64,000 bases of DNA from Selaginella moellendorffii (lineage: Eukaryota > Streptophyta > Lycopodiopsida > Selaginellales > Selaginellaceae), in contig NW_003314337.1 of NCBI RefSeq assembly GCF_000143415.4, positions 583,802 to 647,801 of the forward strand, written 5' to 3'. The notes under the pieces were generated by a model, which was given only the letters and a program-made list of their open reading frames with translations, had not been told where the DNA came from and did not search any database. Positions 1-11,081 of the stretch are shown one piece after another (the stretch's first letter is position 1; every line of letters starts with the position of its first letter). The translations under genes and the position numbers were made by a program.

Positions 1-3000
1 ATCTTCACACTTGCCCTTGTTATTGGTCCTGCAGCAGAGTGGGACTGGAGTGACTTCCCAGCTTCGTTCGACAAGGCCAATCGAATTGATCTGAGGGAGG
101 TCAATTTACCCGTGCCTGAGGAACTGAAGACGGCTATGGAGCTTTCGAATCCAAAGAAAGCTCCAGGTGCAGCATGGGAAATGCTCAGCTGGGTCTTCAA
201 CGCAATAGCGGGTGGGTCACCTGCTTCCGACTCCAAGGGCAAATGCGTTGTCGAGTACAACTGCGGCGGACTATTCTTTCGAGCCGCACTACTCAAGGGT
301 GTCCCGTGTGTTGCGGTGACAAACTCCATTGAAGAGGTGACTTCAATGGAGCATATAATTACAGTTGCCAAAGAAAAACAGTATCTTCTCTGCGAACCTG
401 GTGAGTACACACTTTAAGTTTAAATGTTATCTCACAAGCTCTGTATGCAGGAGTGTGGCCACCCCCAGATGCTGAAACGGCGTTAACAGCTACTGTTGAA
501 GATACCCATGTTGGGCCGAGCTCACAACCTGCACAAGGTCACGTGAGGCCTCACGCCATTTTGATTATAGATCGTTGTGAATATTCAGACACGAGGACTG
601 AAAAGTGCACTGGTGGCACATCGAAGAAGGACAAACAGACAAGCAATAGGAAAAAAGGAGGTACAAATTATATTTGCAATGGCGTGTGGTCTCATGCCAT
701 TCCTTGCAGGAGAAACTTCTTCAAAGGCAAAACAGGCAAGCACCAGCCAAGCTCAAACTGACAGTGGTCATAAAAAGCGAAAGCACGTTGGACAGTCGTC
801 GAGATCAGAGGCGTTTGATTCGAAAAGGAAGAAGGGCAACGAAAAGATGATAGGTAATGCCTCGCGGTTATGGCGTGTGTGCTCATGCCATTCATTGCAG
901 ATCAAGGGCTGAGTGAAAGCAGGCAGTCACCACCTCCTGACTCAGATTCCTATGGCGGACTCCCCTTCCCCAATCTCAATGGAGAGGTACAATGGATGAG
1001 GGAAGCTTTTCAAGTCAGGGCCATGTTTTTCTCATCTCGTCGTCTTCGAAGGGTGCAAGAACGTGCAGAAACCATGTTAAGACAGTCGGGTGAGGATACG
1101 GTCCTAGGTCACGCACTAAAACAGGCTATGGATGTCTTGTATTTTGAGATGGAGACTCGGCCAGATGATTTTCCCAAGATGGTCCTGGAAGAACAAGCCA
1201 TCCAGCCTGAGCAGCCTATGGAAGAAATGCAGGAGGGGGATGAGGAGCCAGAGAAAGATAATGAGCAGGAAGAGCAGAAGGACGAAGAGGAGGACAAAGA
1301 AGAGGAGGACGAAGAGGACTTGGATGGTCCTCACAATGGTGACGATCACAATAACGACGACGACGATGATGACGACGATGGCCAGCCTGAGGTGGCCAAA
1401 GAGTAGCGGAGGAAGGTCATACAAGACAAACCATCAGGTAAATAATAGTACATCCATTCCTAACCTTTTACCATTTCTAACATTGTCCATGTAGGTCGCA
1501 GAGCAAATGGTAAGTAGAGATTATTCAGTTGAATTTACAAACTCTAGCCTTTAGTGTCGAGGAAGGATAGTGCCAAGCAAGGGTCGAAACGTATGTCCAA
1601 TCCTTCAGAATCAGCAGTGCGCCCAAGTGATATCGGTCCTAGTTCCTCAATAGCAGTTGATGGTAAATACAGTATAGTCGATTCAATGTGCTAATGAGTT
1701 TGTTTTTAGTAGCACGGGAGGATACCATCTCAATCGAAGGGAGATATTTGGACATGCATATGGATCTGCCAGTGGACTCTACTTGGCTGCAAGAGTCATC
1801 AGAGCTGGTGGAGGCTACTATCCATATCAACGCCAAGCAAGCTGACCACGCTCCACTTGATGCTGCCCATACCACTAAGTCAATCTTGTCCACGTATCCA
1901 ACTGACGGTGACCAGGCGCCATTGGACCCACATGAGGCCGCCCCAGCCGCTGAGCCGGTCGTATCCTCATTTCCAACGGACTCAACGTGTGCCCAATCGT
2001 CTGACTACGCGCCGTTGGAACCTCCCTACACCGACCCTGCTGCCTGTTCGGTCATGTCCACTTTGCCAATGGAGGCACCAGCTGAAATGGCGTGTGATCA
2101 CACGCCATTGGAACCACCCCATGCCACTGTTGAGCCAGTTGTACTAGAGTCTACAGCTGAAATGGCATGTGCCCACACGCCATCGGATGCGATTGACCCC
2201 ACATTGCAGAGGAGAGTATTTCCGCCGTTCACGTTTCCTCGACCAAAACCCTCTCAACGACCATCGGGAGCACCATTCGCTAATATTGTAGATGGTAAAA
2301 TTGACTTGTACCATTTTTTATGCTGACGCATTTCATTTCAGAGTCACGGCGAAGGTACTGTATCGTTTTTGATCTGAACGGTGTCCTTTTCTCCCATGAG
2401 CATGGCTCGTCCTCGAATGTCATTGCACCCTCCAAAGCCTGCGGTCGCAAGTTGGTCAAAAGAGACAGATTCACATTAATCACACAGGAGAAACTGCGGG
2501 ATCTAATAATGACCATGCGACACTTAAAACAGAGGGCCGGGTTCAATTTGCAATTGGGAGTTTGGACATCCATGATGCGCCACAATGCATTAACATTGCT
2601 ACAGATGATGCATGATCAGACGCGAGTAATATTACCATTTGACTTTCTCCTAACGTAGGAGGATTGCTTGACTATGGTCCATGTGAGGGGTAGCAAGCCC
2701 ATCTTCGTCAAGCCAGAGGCTGTAGTGATGAACCGGACTGCTAGCTCAAGTGAAATCCTCATCATCGATGACTCGCCGATTAAAACTGCAGTGAACACGC
2801 ACACATATGCAGTGCACCCCATCTCTTGCAGTATGGAAACTAGGGAGAAGAAACCGTATGTTCTGGGGGACCTTGCAAAACGGCTTGGAGCGATGGTGAT
2901 AGAGAACCGGCCAGTCCAGGAGGTGGCTGCAGAAATCAACCAAATGGCAGATGGAATGGTATATCAGAAGCCATTTGATTGGACAGACACCAGTCATCAT

Positions 3001-3204
3001 TTATGGCATGTATATTGTCTAGCCAAGCACTATCCGCATCTCCATAATCTGCTCAACCGGATGGGTTTTTCGACCACTGAACATGAGCGTGGACGTATTA
3101 GAGAAGAGATGGCATTACTATTGGGTTTAAATCCTCATAGTGTGGAGAGTGATGAAATTCCAAGATTATTGTATAGGCGTTGGAGGCAAAAAATAACAGT
3201 CTGA
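1..3204 (+). pseudogene. ParB/methylase-like plus FCP1-like cargo gene, 3' part, copy 1 (decayed)
   Basis: Exons inferred by comparison with copy 2: 1-400, 451-537, 571-660, 710-853, 901-1437, 1495-1509, 1555-1662, 1710-2294 and 2342-3204, separated by introns of 33-57 nt. The first exon encodes the end of the methylase-like domain (NPKKAP and VVEYNCGG). The middle exons encode a basic KKRK patch and an acidic Glu/Asp run. The exon at 1,710-2,294 encodes imperfect Pro-rich repeats, and the last exon an FCP1/NIF-like phosphatase domain. Two in-frame TAG codons (1,404-1,406 and 2,656-2,658) replace CAG of copy 2. The GTAAG donor of the intron at 538 is deleted, leaving GTCACG. The exon at 1,710-2,294 is 585 nt, a multiple of three, so here the phosphatase domain is in frame with the upstream protein. 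Probably not functional as it stands. Confidence 0.75.
2342..3204 (+). pseudogene. FCP1/NIF-like phosphatase domain exon, copy 1, interrupted by TAG
   Basis: The last exon encodes a HAD-type fold of the FCP1/NLI-interacting-factor kind. Motif I reads VFDLNGVLF (2,363-2,389 area), with Asn where active enzymes have the second Asp of DxDGT. The VWTSM segment near 2,560 resembles motif II, and the IIDDSP segment near 2,762 resembles the acidic motif IV. A TAG at 2,656-2,658, where copy 2 has CAG, splits the domain between motif II and motif IV. The missing second Asp suggests weak or no phosphatase activity even before the stop. Many plant relatives with DLNG instead of DxDG are known. Confidence 0.7.
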
Positions 3205-3646
3205 GATGGCATGTATTTATTTAAAAATGTAACTTATTATGGCATGGGGTTCCATGCCATTGTATTAATATTAAAAGACAATTCTTTGAGAGGATTTGCA
3301 TTATACTAGAAGTGTTACAGCATGTTATTGGAAGTTTACGAAGTTGTTTTATTAATAAGGGGAAAGTAAAGATTGAATGGGGACTTGGGCTCCACCTAGA
3401 CTTGGAGCAACTGAGCCAATATTAAAAGGATGGAAAGAAATTGGACGACGATGACAAGGAGAAGAGAGAGGTGAAGTAGTGGCAGGGGGAGGAGAAGTGA
3501 TTGAGTAGACATTTCCTTGTTTAAAATAAAATGGCATATGCCTCAATGCAGTTGAATTTTGTTATATTTATATACTATATAAAGGTTTGGAAACCTTATT
3601 TTACAAGTGGGATAATGACAATTCCCACTTTAACGAAATAGAGCTT
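3205..3646 (+). other. 3' flank of the cargo gene and right terminus, copy 1
   Basis: Non-coding, AT-rich. It contains two copies of the 22-bp palindrome (3,239-3,260, and a degenerate one at 3,531-3,550). A hairpin-like pair (ACAAGTGGGAT near 3,604, then ATTCCCACTT at 3,621-3,630) leads into the terminal inverted repeat. No separate gene seen. Confidence 0.6.
3623..3646 (-). repeat. Right terminal inverted repeat of the element, copy 1
   Basis: Read on the minus strand it begins AAGCTCTATTTCGTTAAAGT and matches the left end of copy 2 (15,563-15,586) over all 24 bases. Confidence 0.75.
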
Positions 3647-5214
3647 TCAAGGAAACAACTCTAGAAAAAGTTCACGGTAATCACACTATGTGAGAAATGC
3701 ATCAACTTAAATGAGTTAGGAGGCAACCTCTTTATCTAATGCGGATGCGCTACCAGCTCAGACACCTTCCAGCCGTCGCTGACAAGGAAATGACCAACGG
3801 AGTCAGCCACCCTTGCTGCTCTGGGAGTCACCCAGCTTACAAAAGTGTGATATGCCCTGCCCGCAGAGACATAGAGAGAGGAACCAGAGGCCCCAACCCT
3901 CCTGAGCAAAGAAACCAAACCCGTCGGTAAGGTTTAGATAGACTACTGTAAACAGGCAGTTAGAGTTGTTTACACGGTCACGCCCTTTCAACGGAATAAG
4001 GAACATCGACAGAGAGGTGGGTGATGTGACCAGTCGACAGTAGCTACCCCATGACTAGAGATTTCACCATGCACACGAAGTGCCGAAGCCAGTCTGCCCA
4101 TTACTGGCCCAAACTCAAAGAACAATAGATGGACAATATCAAAGTCATAGACAATGATATCTTAGAGTCGGAATTATCAGTGAATAAATCTTATATTAGA
4201 ACACACAAGTATTCCAAGTATGTTATCATCTGATAAATTAGTATTATAGGATAGGAACCACCAAGATCACTATCATTGGAAAACATAGGATTAACCATCC
4301 AACAAAATTCAATAGCAAGTATATCATCAAGTAAACTCAATGATAAAACTTAACTACCGAAGATGGTAGACAGGATGCCAAACAACTTACTAAAGATAAC
4401 TCAAAGAACACAAAGTATCATTGACTAACAAGTACAATACTCGCGAATGTATCACCTGAAGGAAATAACATCCTAATCTATAAGAACTAACTCAGGCAAT
4501 AATCAATAGAACAAAATGAATGTTGCAAAGCAAGCAAATATAGTGTTCATGCCAATCATCGCACTAGCCAATCCAGATAGATCCCAGCCAATAACACCAA
4601 GGAACTCAAGTTGCCTAAGCAAGTGTCAGCAACATCCTACTGATGTCTCAATCCCAAGAGACCAAACCAGAGCAAACCACAAATAATATGTGGTATTGCG
4701 AAAAGCCATAAGCCATCAAAGATAAGAACTAACCATCATGAAAGATCATTAATTATCCCATCAATAAAGAGATGCATAATCACCATCTAAGAAGGAATCC
4801 ACCATCCTAAAGAACGGCAAACCATTTTATACCAACAATAATTAAGCAAAACCTTTTTGACAAAGATAATCAACTATCCCAGATAATAGTCAATCATCAC
4901 CAATGATTGCTAGATGCAAAAGCCAACTTCAACATTGAAGCTAATAAGTCAAAATGTCTTCCCCACGTTAGGCCACCGGTATGCCGAAATAGCGCCAAAC
5001 TCCGTTTGGCTCCGTTTTGCGTGCTGGTCCTGGCATTGGGATGCTGGTTGCTTCAGGACTGTTCCAAGTCACTCCGGGCCCCTGTCCCTTCGCTCCTTGG
5101 GCTGTGTGCTCAGGAGTTGCTCCGTGGTTCGGTTCCATCACTCCTTGGCTCCATGCTTGGGAGTTTGGCACCGTTCGTTCGTTCAGTGGCCCAAGGCCCT
5201 GAACCTTGGGTTCC

Positions 5215-5272
5215 TATGGACACGTGGCATGGACATGTGGCATGTGACATGTGGCATCTGTCACGTGGCACA
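5215..5272. repeat. Short tandem repeat rich in CACGTGGCA / CATGTGGCA
   Basis: Five imperfect 9-10-bp units (ACGTGGCATG, ACATGTGGCATGTG, ATGTGGCATCTG, CACGTGGCAC) follow one another. They include two CACGTG G-box cores. This could be a promoter remnant of an LTR; the function is unknown. Confidence 0.5.
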
Positions 5273-5300
5273 AAGAGGGTTTATGTTCTGCTTCGTGGTG

Positions 5301-5329
5301 TTATCCTATGGTAAATCACCATAGGATAA
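5301..5329. repeat. Perfect 12-bp inverted repeat (hairpin)
   Basis: TTATCCTATGGT at 5,301-5,312 and its complement ACCATAGGATAA at 5,318-5,329 are separated by five bases. It sits just upstream of the gypsy integrase relic. No T-run follows, so it is not a simple terminator. Confidence 0.6.
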
Positions 5330-5339
5330 AGGGTCAAAA

Positions 5340-6321
5340 CCACGTGTGCTACATCAATATTGGCTTGAAGACGGCCTTCTTTATTTTTTGGGGACGGATT
5401 CTGATGATCATTTATGGTTGGTGGTGCCTTCTATCTTTATTCTGTGGTTTCTCCATGCCTACCATGATTCTCCTATTTTAGGTGGGCATATGGGACATCG
5501 TCGTGTCACTGAACAGGTCTTTCTATTAACCGGAGACGCGACGTGATGTTATCCGATATGTGCGTAGCTGCATTTGGTGCCAAGCTCGTAATACTCCCCC
5601 TCGTGCTGCAGAAGGATGGTTGGAGTCAATTGCAGTTTCCCATCCATTTGAGTTGGTGGCGTTTGATCTTATGGGACCTTTTCCATGGTTGATTGTTGGC
5701 AATAAGTATGTTATTATTGCTTATGACTACTTGACTCGTTAGGTGGAAGTTGGTGCTCTTGTTAGTGCCTCTGCAACTGCTGTTGGATATTTTCTCCTCA
5801 ATCGAGTGGTGTTCTAATATTCTTGTCTAGAGTGGATTCATTTAGATAATGGTCCCACATTTATGGCTGAGGCATTTCATATTTTGATGTCTCGGTTGGG
5901 GATACACCACACTTTCACGAGTGCTTATCATCCACAATCAGATGGTCTAGTGAAACGGTTCGTTCGGACATTCAAAGGGATGATTGCGAAGTATGTGAAC
6001 TTTCAGCATTCAGATTGGGATGTCTCTTTGGTATGCATATGTCACAGGGGTGTAGAGTTCTGTTGGTGCTTCACCATATAAACTCCTATATGGTCATGAT
6101 ACGATTTTACCAACAGAGTTGGGTTTACCTTAGAAATTGCCACATGCTATGGATGCTAGGTCGTGGGATTAGTATTTGATGAGTATTTTTCCATTTGTCA
6201 AGTAGAGTCTATTGAACACTTAGGCTGCATACAAGTCGGACAACAACGACGCTACAACTCCTATCATCATCCACCTGTAGAGTACAAAGTGGATGATTTG
6301 GTGTTAGTCCGTTTTCCCCAT
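5340..6321 (+). pseudogene. Ty3/gypsy integrase, degenerate
   Basis: Fragments in several frames read as one integrase: an HHCC zinc-binding part (HMGHRRVTEQ near 5,490, then CIWCQ near 5,570), the catalytic core (FDLMGPFP near 5,665, LDNGP near 5,840, then HHTFTSAYHPQSDGLVKR near 5,910-5,960) and the start of the C-terminal DNA-binding part (near 6,230-6,310). Several stops and frameshifts interrupt it. It is cut at 6,321 by the LTR starting at 6,322. The uninterrupted counterpart of the break point can be read at 62,740-62,780, where VLVCFPH continues into CGLSKGLLAQW. Confidence 0.8.
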
Positions 6322-6594
6322 TGTGAAACACAAAACCCCTAGGCCCTAAAGTGGAGCTGAAAGGGTGCCACGTGGTAGTGGTCGAAGTGAAAGCCAAACA
6401 AGCGTAACACGTTTGGACTAAAAGCTCTGACTTGAAAGGTCGAGAGCAGGAGTGGAACTCCCAACGAAGGGCTCAAAGAACAAGCACGAAGTGAGCAATA
6501 AGTGAGTCTCTAGAAAAGGGACACAAGAGGACCAACACATGACACGTGGAAGTGTCAGAGATAGAGTCCGAGATGGACCCGAGATGGACCTGAG
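6322..6594 (+). mobile_element. LTR fragment, 5' part (oldest in the nest)
   Basis: It starts TGTGAAACACAAAACC and follows the first ~270 bp of the LTR family, ending inside the minisatellite, where an inverted LTR (6,595-11,954) begins. The remaining 3' part is not found after 11,954. More diverged from the others than they are from each other. Confidence 0.75.
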
Positions 6595-6940
6595 TGTAAG
6601 CGACTAATTTTTCCATTCTACTTTAGTCACTTAACCACACCTCCGACCACTTGGAGGAGTCTCATTCACAACCTCCATAAGTCCAATTCAGGACTTGGGA
6701 CTTGCTAGCCCCAAGAATGGCATCCATGCCACTCAACACTTGCACCTGGTCCAAGTGCTCCACGTGTCCGGTCCCAAGACCGACACCCAAAGGTACCACT
6801 GACATATCGGCCTGTTACGCTAAGGCCATGCCCATTCACCTTTGCCGCACTAGTGGTCCAATACCACTTGCATCACCATCCCGTCTCTCCAAGACTGGGC
6901 CATCTGTCCACGAGTGGTCATCCTGGATCCACTCCTTAGC

Positions 6941-8617
6941 TGTGAGACACAAAATCCCTAGGCCCCAAAGTGGAGCCGGAAGGGCGCCACATGGTAGTGG
7001 CCGAAGCGAGAGCCAAACGAGCGTAACACGTTTGGACCAAAAGCTCCGACTTGAAAAGTCAAGAGCGGGAGTGGAACTCCCAACGAAGTGCTCGAGGAAC
7101 GAGCACGAAGCGAGCAAAAGGCGAGGCTCCAAAAAGGGACCCAAAAGGACCAACACATGACACGTGGGAGTGTCCGAAATGGACTCGAGTTGGAGTCCGA
7201 AGTGGAGTCCGAGATGGACCCGAGTTGGAGTCCGAAGTGGAGTCCGAGGTGGACCCGAGATGGACCCGAGTTGGAGTCCGAAGTGGAGCCCGAGATGGAG
7301 TCCGAGATGGAGTCCGAGGTGGACCCGAGATGGAGTCCGAGATGGACCCGAGATGGAGTCCGAGATGGAGTCCGAGATGGACCCGAGATGGACCCGAGAT
7401 GGAGTCCGAGATGGAGTCCGAGATGGAGTTCGAGATGGAGTCCGAGATGGAGTCCGAGATGGAGTCCGAAGTCAAGACCGAGACCGGGACCGAGACCGGG
7501 ACCGAGACCGAGACCGAGACCGAGATCGGGACCGAGACCGAGACCGAGCCCGAGCCCGAGTCCGAGTCCGAATCCGAGTCCGAGTCCGAGTCCGAGTCCG
7601 AGTCCGAGTCCGGAGCCTGAGAGGGTGAAAGCCCAAAGCGTTCGTCTCCCAGACCCTGGGGGGTTTGGTGAGCCCCAAAAGTATAGTAGGGGGAGGACTG
7701 CAGTGGAGCCAGTTTGGCCAGGAAAGGCCAGTTTGGCCCAGGAAGGCCGGACCCAGTGTTGGGTGATGAGATGCCCACTGGGAAGTCCAAGACTAGAGTG
7801 AACACGGACCGACAAGCGGGGTAGCTTGGTGAAGTGTTCAAGAGCCGGCTCTAGTTCCCCCGGGAGATCGACTGGCCGATGCTCCCAGTCCAAGTGTGGG
7901 TGGCACTACCTACTTGGATACCAGGCGTGGCTCAACGGAACCTCGCTCTAAGCCCATGGCTAGAGCACCTAAAGGCGATAGGTGGGGAGAGTACCCAGGT
8001 GGCTCGCGTAAGGCCACGGGGTTCTGAAATGTCGTCCCAAAGGCCCAGACTGTGGAAAGGAAGAGGAGCAGTCCTCTGGGGTAGTGACCAAGGACACAGT
8101 CGTGTGGTGAGGAAGTCCCAGAGGACCGTGGGACTTAGTGGTCGGGCCTGTGGGCCTCGATCCAGTGGCAGTGTTGGCAAACATGGCCAGGGGCAGAAAG
8201 GGACTTGGTAGGAACTGACAAAGGGACTTTGGGGAAGGCGATTCCCCAGGTCTGTGGGCATCCTAAGGATGCTAAGGAGTGGATCTAGGATGACCCCTCG
8301 TAGACAGATGGCCCAGTCTTGGAGAGACGGGATGGTGATGCAAGTGGTATTGGACCATTTGCGCAGCAAAGGTGAATGGGCATGGCCTTAGCGTAACGGG
8401 CCGAGATGTCAGTGGTACCTTTGGGTGTCGGTCATGGGATCGGACACGTGGAGCACTTGGACCAAGTGCAAAGGTTGAGTGGCATGGATGCCATTCTCGG
8501 GGCTAGCAAGCCCCAAGTCCTGAATGGGACTTATGGAGGTTGTGAATGAGACTCCTCCAAGTGGTCGAAGGTGTGGTTAAGTGACTAAAGTAGAATGGAA
8601 AAATTTAGTCGCTTACA
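6941..8617 (+). mobile_element. Solo LTR with TSD TTAGC
   Basis: It begins TGTGAGACACAAAATCCC and ends TTTAGTCGCTTACA (TG...CA). The 5-bp duplication TTAGC is at 6,936-6,940 and 8,618-8,622. It is inserted in the opposite orientation inside the inverted LTR. About 1.68 kb; an internal hexamer/12-mer minisatellite accounts for about 460 bp. No internal retrotransposon region, so it is the product of LTR-LTR recombination. Confidence 0.93.
7163..7620 (+). repeat. LTR-internal minisatellite, copy in the 6,941 LTR
   Basis: The array starts with 11- and 12-bp units (GACCCGAGATG, GAGTCCGAGATG, GAGTCCGAAGTG). It then changes to hexamers of the GAGACC/GGGACC type and ends with GAGTCC hexamers. Because all units avoid stop codons in most frames, long low-complexity reading frames appear on both strands; they are not genes. 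Confidence 0.9.
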
Positions 8618-8938
8618 TTAGCATCCTTAGGATGCCCACAGACCTGGGGAATCGCCTTCCCGAAAGTCCCTTTGTCAGTTCCTACCAAGTCCCTTTCTGC
8701 CCCTGGCCGTGTTTGCCAACACTGCCACTGGATCGAGGCCCACAGGCCCGACCACTAAGTCCCACGGTCCTCTGGGACTTCCTCACCACACGACTGTGTC
8801 CTTGGTCACTACCCCAGAAGACTGCTCCTCTTCCTTTCCACAGTCTGGGCCTTTGGGACAACATTTCGGAACACCGTGGCCTTACGCGAGCCACCTGGGT
8901 ACTCTCCCCGCCTTTCGCCTTTAGGTGCTCTAGCCATG

Positions 8939-10735
8939 TGTGAGACACAAAATCCCTAGGCCCCAAAGTGGAGCCGGAAGGGCGCCACATGGTAGTGGCC
9001 GAAGCGAGAGCCAAACGAGCGTAACACGTTTGGACCAAAAGCTCCGACTTGAAAAGTCAAGAGCGGGAGTGGAACTCCCAACGAAGTGCTCGAGGAACGA
9101 GCACGAAGCGAGCAAAAGGCGAGGCTCCAAAAAGGGACCCAAAAGGACCAACACATGACACGTGGGAGTGTCCGAGATGGACTCGAGTTGGAGTCCGAAG
9201 TGGAGTCCGAGATGGACTCGAGTTGGAGTCCGAAGTGGAGTCCGAGATGGACCCGAGTTGGAGTCTGAAGTGGAGTCCGAGAAGGACCCGAGTTGGAGTC
9301 CGAAGTGGAGTCCGAGGTGGACCCGAGATGGACCCGAGTTGGAGTCTGAAGTGGAGTCCGAGATGGACCCGAGATGGAGTCCGAGATGGAGTCCGAGGTG
9401 GACCCAAGATGGACCCGAAATGGAGTCCGAGATGGAGTCCGAGATGGACCCGAGATGGAGTCCGAGATGGACCCGAGGTGGAGTCCGAGATGGAGTCCGA
9501 GATGGACCCGAGGTGGAGTCCGAGATGGAGTCCTAGATGGAGTCCGAGATGGAGTCCGAAGTCGAGACCGAGACCGGGACCGAGACCGGGACCGAGACCG
9601 AGACCGAGACCGAGATCGGGACCGAGACCGAGACCGAGGCCGAGGCCAAGACCGAGCCCGAGCCCGAGTCCGAGCCCGAATCCGAGTCCGAGTCCGAGTC
9701 CGAGTCCGAGTCCGAGTTCGAGTCCGAGTCCGGAGCCTGAGAGGGTGAAAGCCCAAAGCGTTCGTCTCCCAGACCCTGGGGGGTTTGGTGAGCTCCAAAA
9801 GTATAGTAGGGGGAGGACTGCAGTGGAGCCAGTTTGGCCAGGAGAGGCCAGTTTGGCCCAGGAAGGCCAGACCCCGTGTTGGGTGATGAGCTGCCCACTG
9901 GGAAGTCCAAGACTAGAGTGAACACGGACCGACAAGCAGGGTAGCTTGGTGAAGTGTTCAAGAGCCGGCTCTAGTTCCCCCGGGAGATCGACTGGCCGAT
10001 GCTCCCAGTCCAAGTGTGGGTGGCACTACCTACTTGGATACCTGGTGTGGCTCAACGGAACCCGCTCTAAGCCCATGGCTAGAGCACCCAAGGGCAGAAG
10101 GCGAGGAGAGTACCCAGGTGGCTCGCGTAAGGCCACGGTGTTCCGAAATGTTGTCCCAAAGGCCCAGACTATGGAAAGGAAGAGGAGCAGTCCTCTGGGG
10201 TAGTGACCAAGGACACAGTCGTGTGGTGAGGAAGTCCCAGAGGACCATGGGACTTAGTGGTCGGGCCTGTGGGCCTCGATCCAGTGGCAGTGTTGGCAAA
10301 CACGGCCAGGGGCAGAAAGGGACTTGGTAGGAACTGACAAAGGGACTTTCGGGAAGGCGATTCCCCAGGTCTGTGGGCATCCTAAGGATGCTAAGGAGTG
10401 GATCCAGGATGACCACTCGTGGACAGATGGCCCAGTCTTGGAGAGACGGGATGGTGATGCAAGTGGTATTGGACCACTAGTGCAGCAAAGGTGAATGGGC
10501 ATGGCCTTAGCGTAACGGGCCGAGATGTCAGTGGTACCTTTGGGTGTCGGTCTTGGGACCGGACACGTGGAGCACTTGGACCAGGTGCAAGTGTGGAGTG
10601 GCATGGATGCCATTCTTGGGGCTAGCAAGTCCCAAGTCCTAAATTGGACTTATGGAGGTTGTGAATGAGACTCCTCTAAGTGGTTGGAGGTGTGGTTAAG
10701 TGACTAAAGTAGAATGGAAAAATTAGTCGCTTACA
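8939..10735 (+). mobile_element. Solo LTR with TSD CCATG
   Basis: Same family and orientation as the LTR at 6,941. TGTGAGACACAAAATCCC at the left end, AATTAGTCGCTTACA at the right. CCATG at 8,934-8,938 and 10,736-10,740 is a perfect 5-bp target duplication inside the same inverted host LTR. About 1.80 kb; the extra length is in the minisatellite (about 9,170-9,740). Confidence 0.93.
9170..9740 (+). repeat. LTR-internal minisatellite, copy in the 8,939 LTR
   Basis: Same three-block order as at 7,163-7,620 (11/12-bp units, then GAGACC hexamers, then GAGTCC hexamers) but about 110 bp longer. Confidence 0.9.
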
Positions 10736-11081
10736 CCATGGGCTTAGAGCGAGGTTCCGTTGAGCCACACCTGGTATCCAAGTAGGTAGTGCCACCCACA
10801 CTTGGACTGGGAGCATCGGCCAGTCGATCTCCCGGGGGAACTAGAGCCGGCTCTTGAACACTTCACCAAGCTACCCCGCTTGTCGGTCCGTATTCACTCT
10901 AGTCTTGGACTTCCTAGTGGTCAGTTCATCACCCAACACTGGGTATGGCCTTCCTGGGCCAAACTGGCCTTTCCTGGCCAAACTGGCTCCACTGCAGTCC
11001 TCCCCCCTACTATACTTTTGGGGCTCACCAAACCCCCCAGGGTCTGGGAGACGAACGCTTTGGGCTTTCACCCTCTCAGGC

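Larger units (their letters stand above)
1..3646 (+). mobile_element. Right-hand end of the TIR element (copy 1)
   Basis: This stretch is a near-identical second copy of 24,651-28,257 and ends at the same terminal inverted repeat (3,623-3,646). The left part of this copy lies outside the window. Differences from copy 2 are mostly single bases. The coding indels keep frame (+15 bp near 210, +12 bp near 500, -30 bp in the Glu/Asp-rich exon near 1,300), but a 5-bp loss removes a splice donor and there are two TAG codons. Where copy 2 carries a 38-bp deletion in an exon, this copy has the longer, frame-compatible form. The right flank (from 3,647) shares nothing with the flank of copy 2, so these are two separate insertions or a rearranged duplication. 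Confidence 0.85.
3647..5339. other. Spacer, no gene recognised
   Basis: AT-rich to about 4,900, then GC-richer. No ORF with a recognisable product. It holds only the CACGTG-type repeats and the hairpin listed separately. A stretch on the minus strand near 3,770-3,730 resembles a tRNA D-arm (AGCTGGTAGCGC), but no acceptor stem or T-arm follows. Confidence 0.5.

Noticed and set aside
870-1406. Separate acidic protein starting at the ATG of the palindrome (870)
   Set aside because: That ATG lies inside a GT-AG intron (854-900). Splicing joins KMI to DQGLSE in the same frame, so the acidic region is part of the larger gene.
1857-2147. Alternative-frame ORFs in the Pro-rich repeat exon
   Set aside because: The frame that joins neighbouring exons without stops is the one at 1,710-2,294; the other is a shadow.
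3730-3780. tRNA-like D-arm on the minus strand
   Set aside because: AGCTGGTAGCGC resembles a box A, but no T-arm, box B or acceptor pairing follows.
8470-8500. GGCATGGATGCC in the LTR as a member of the palindrome family
   Set aside because: Lacks the GGCC centre and flanking arm bases; it is a fixed part of every LTR copy.
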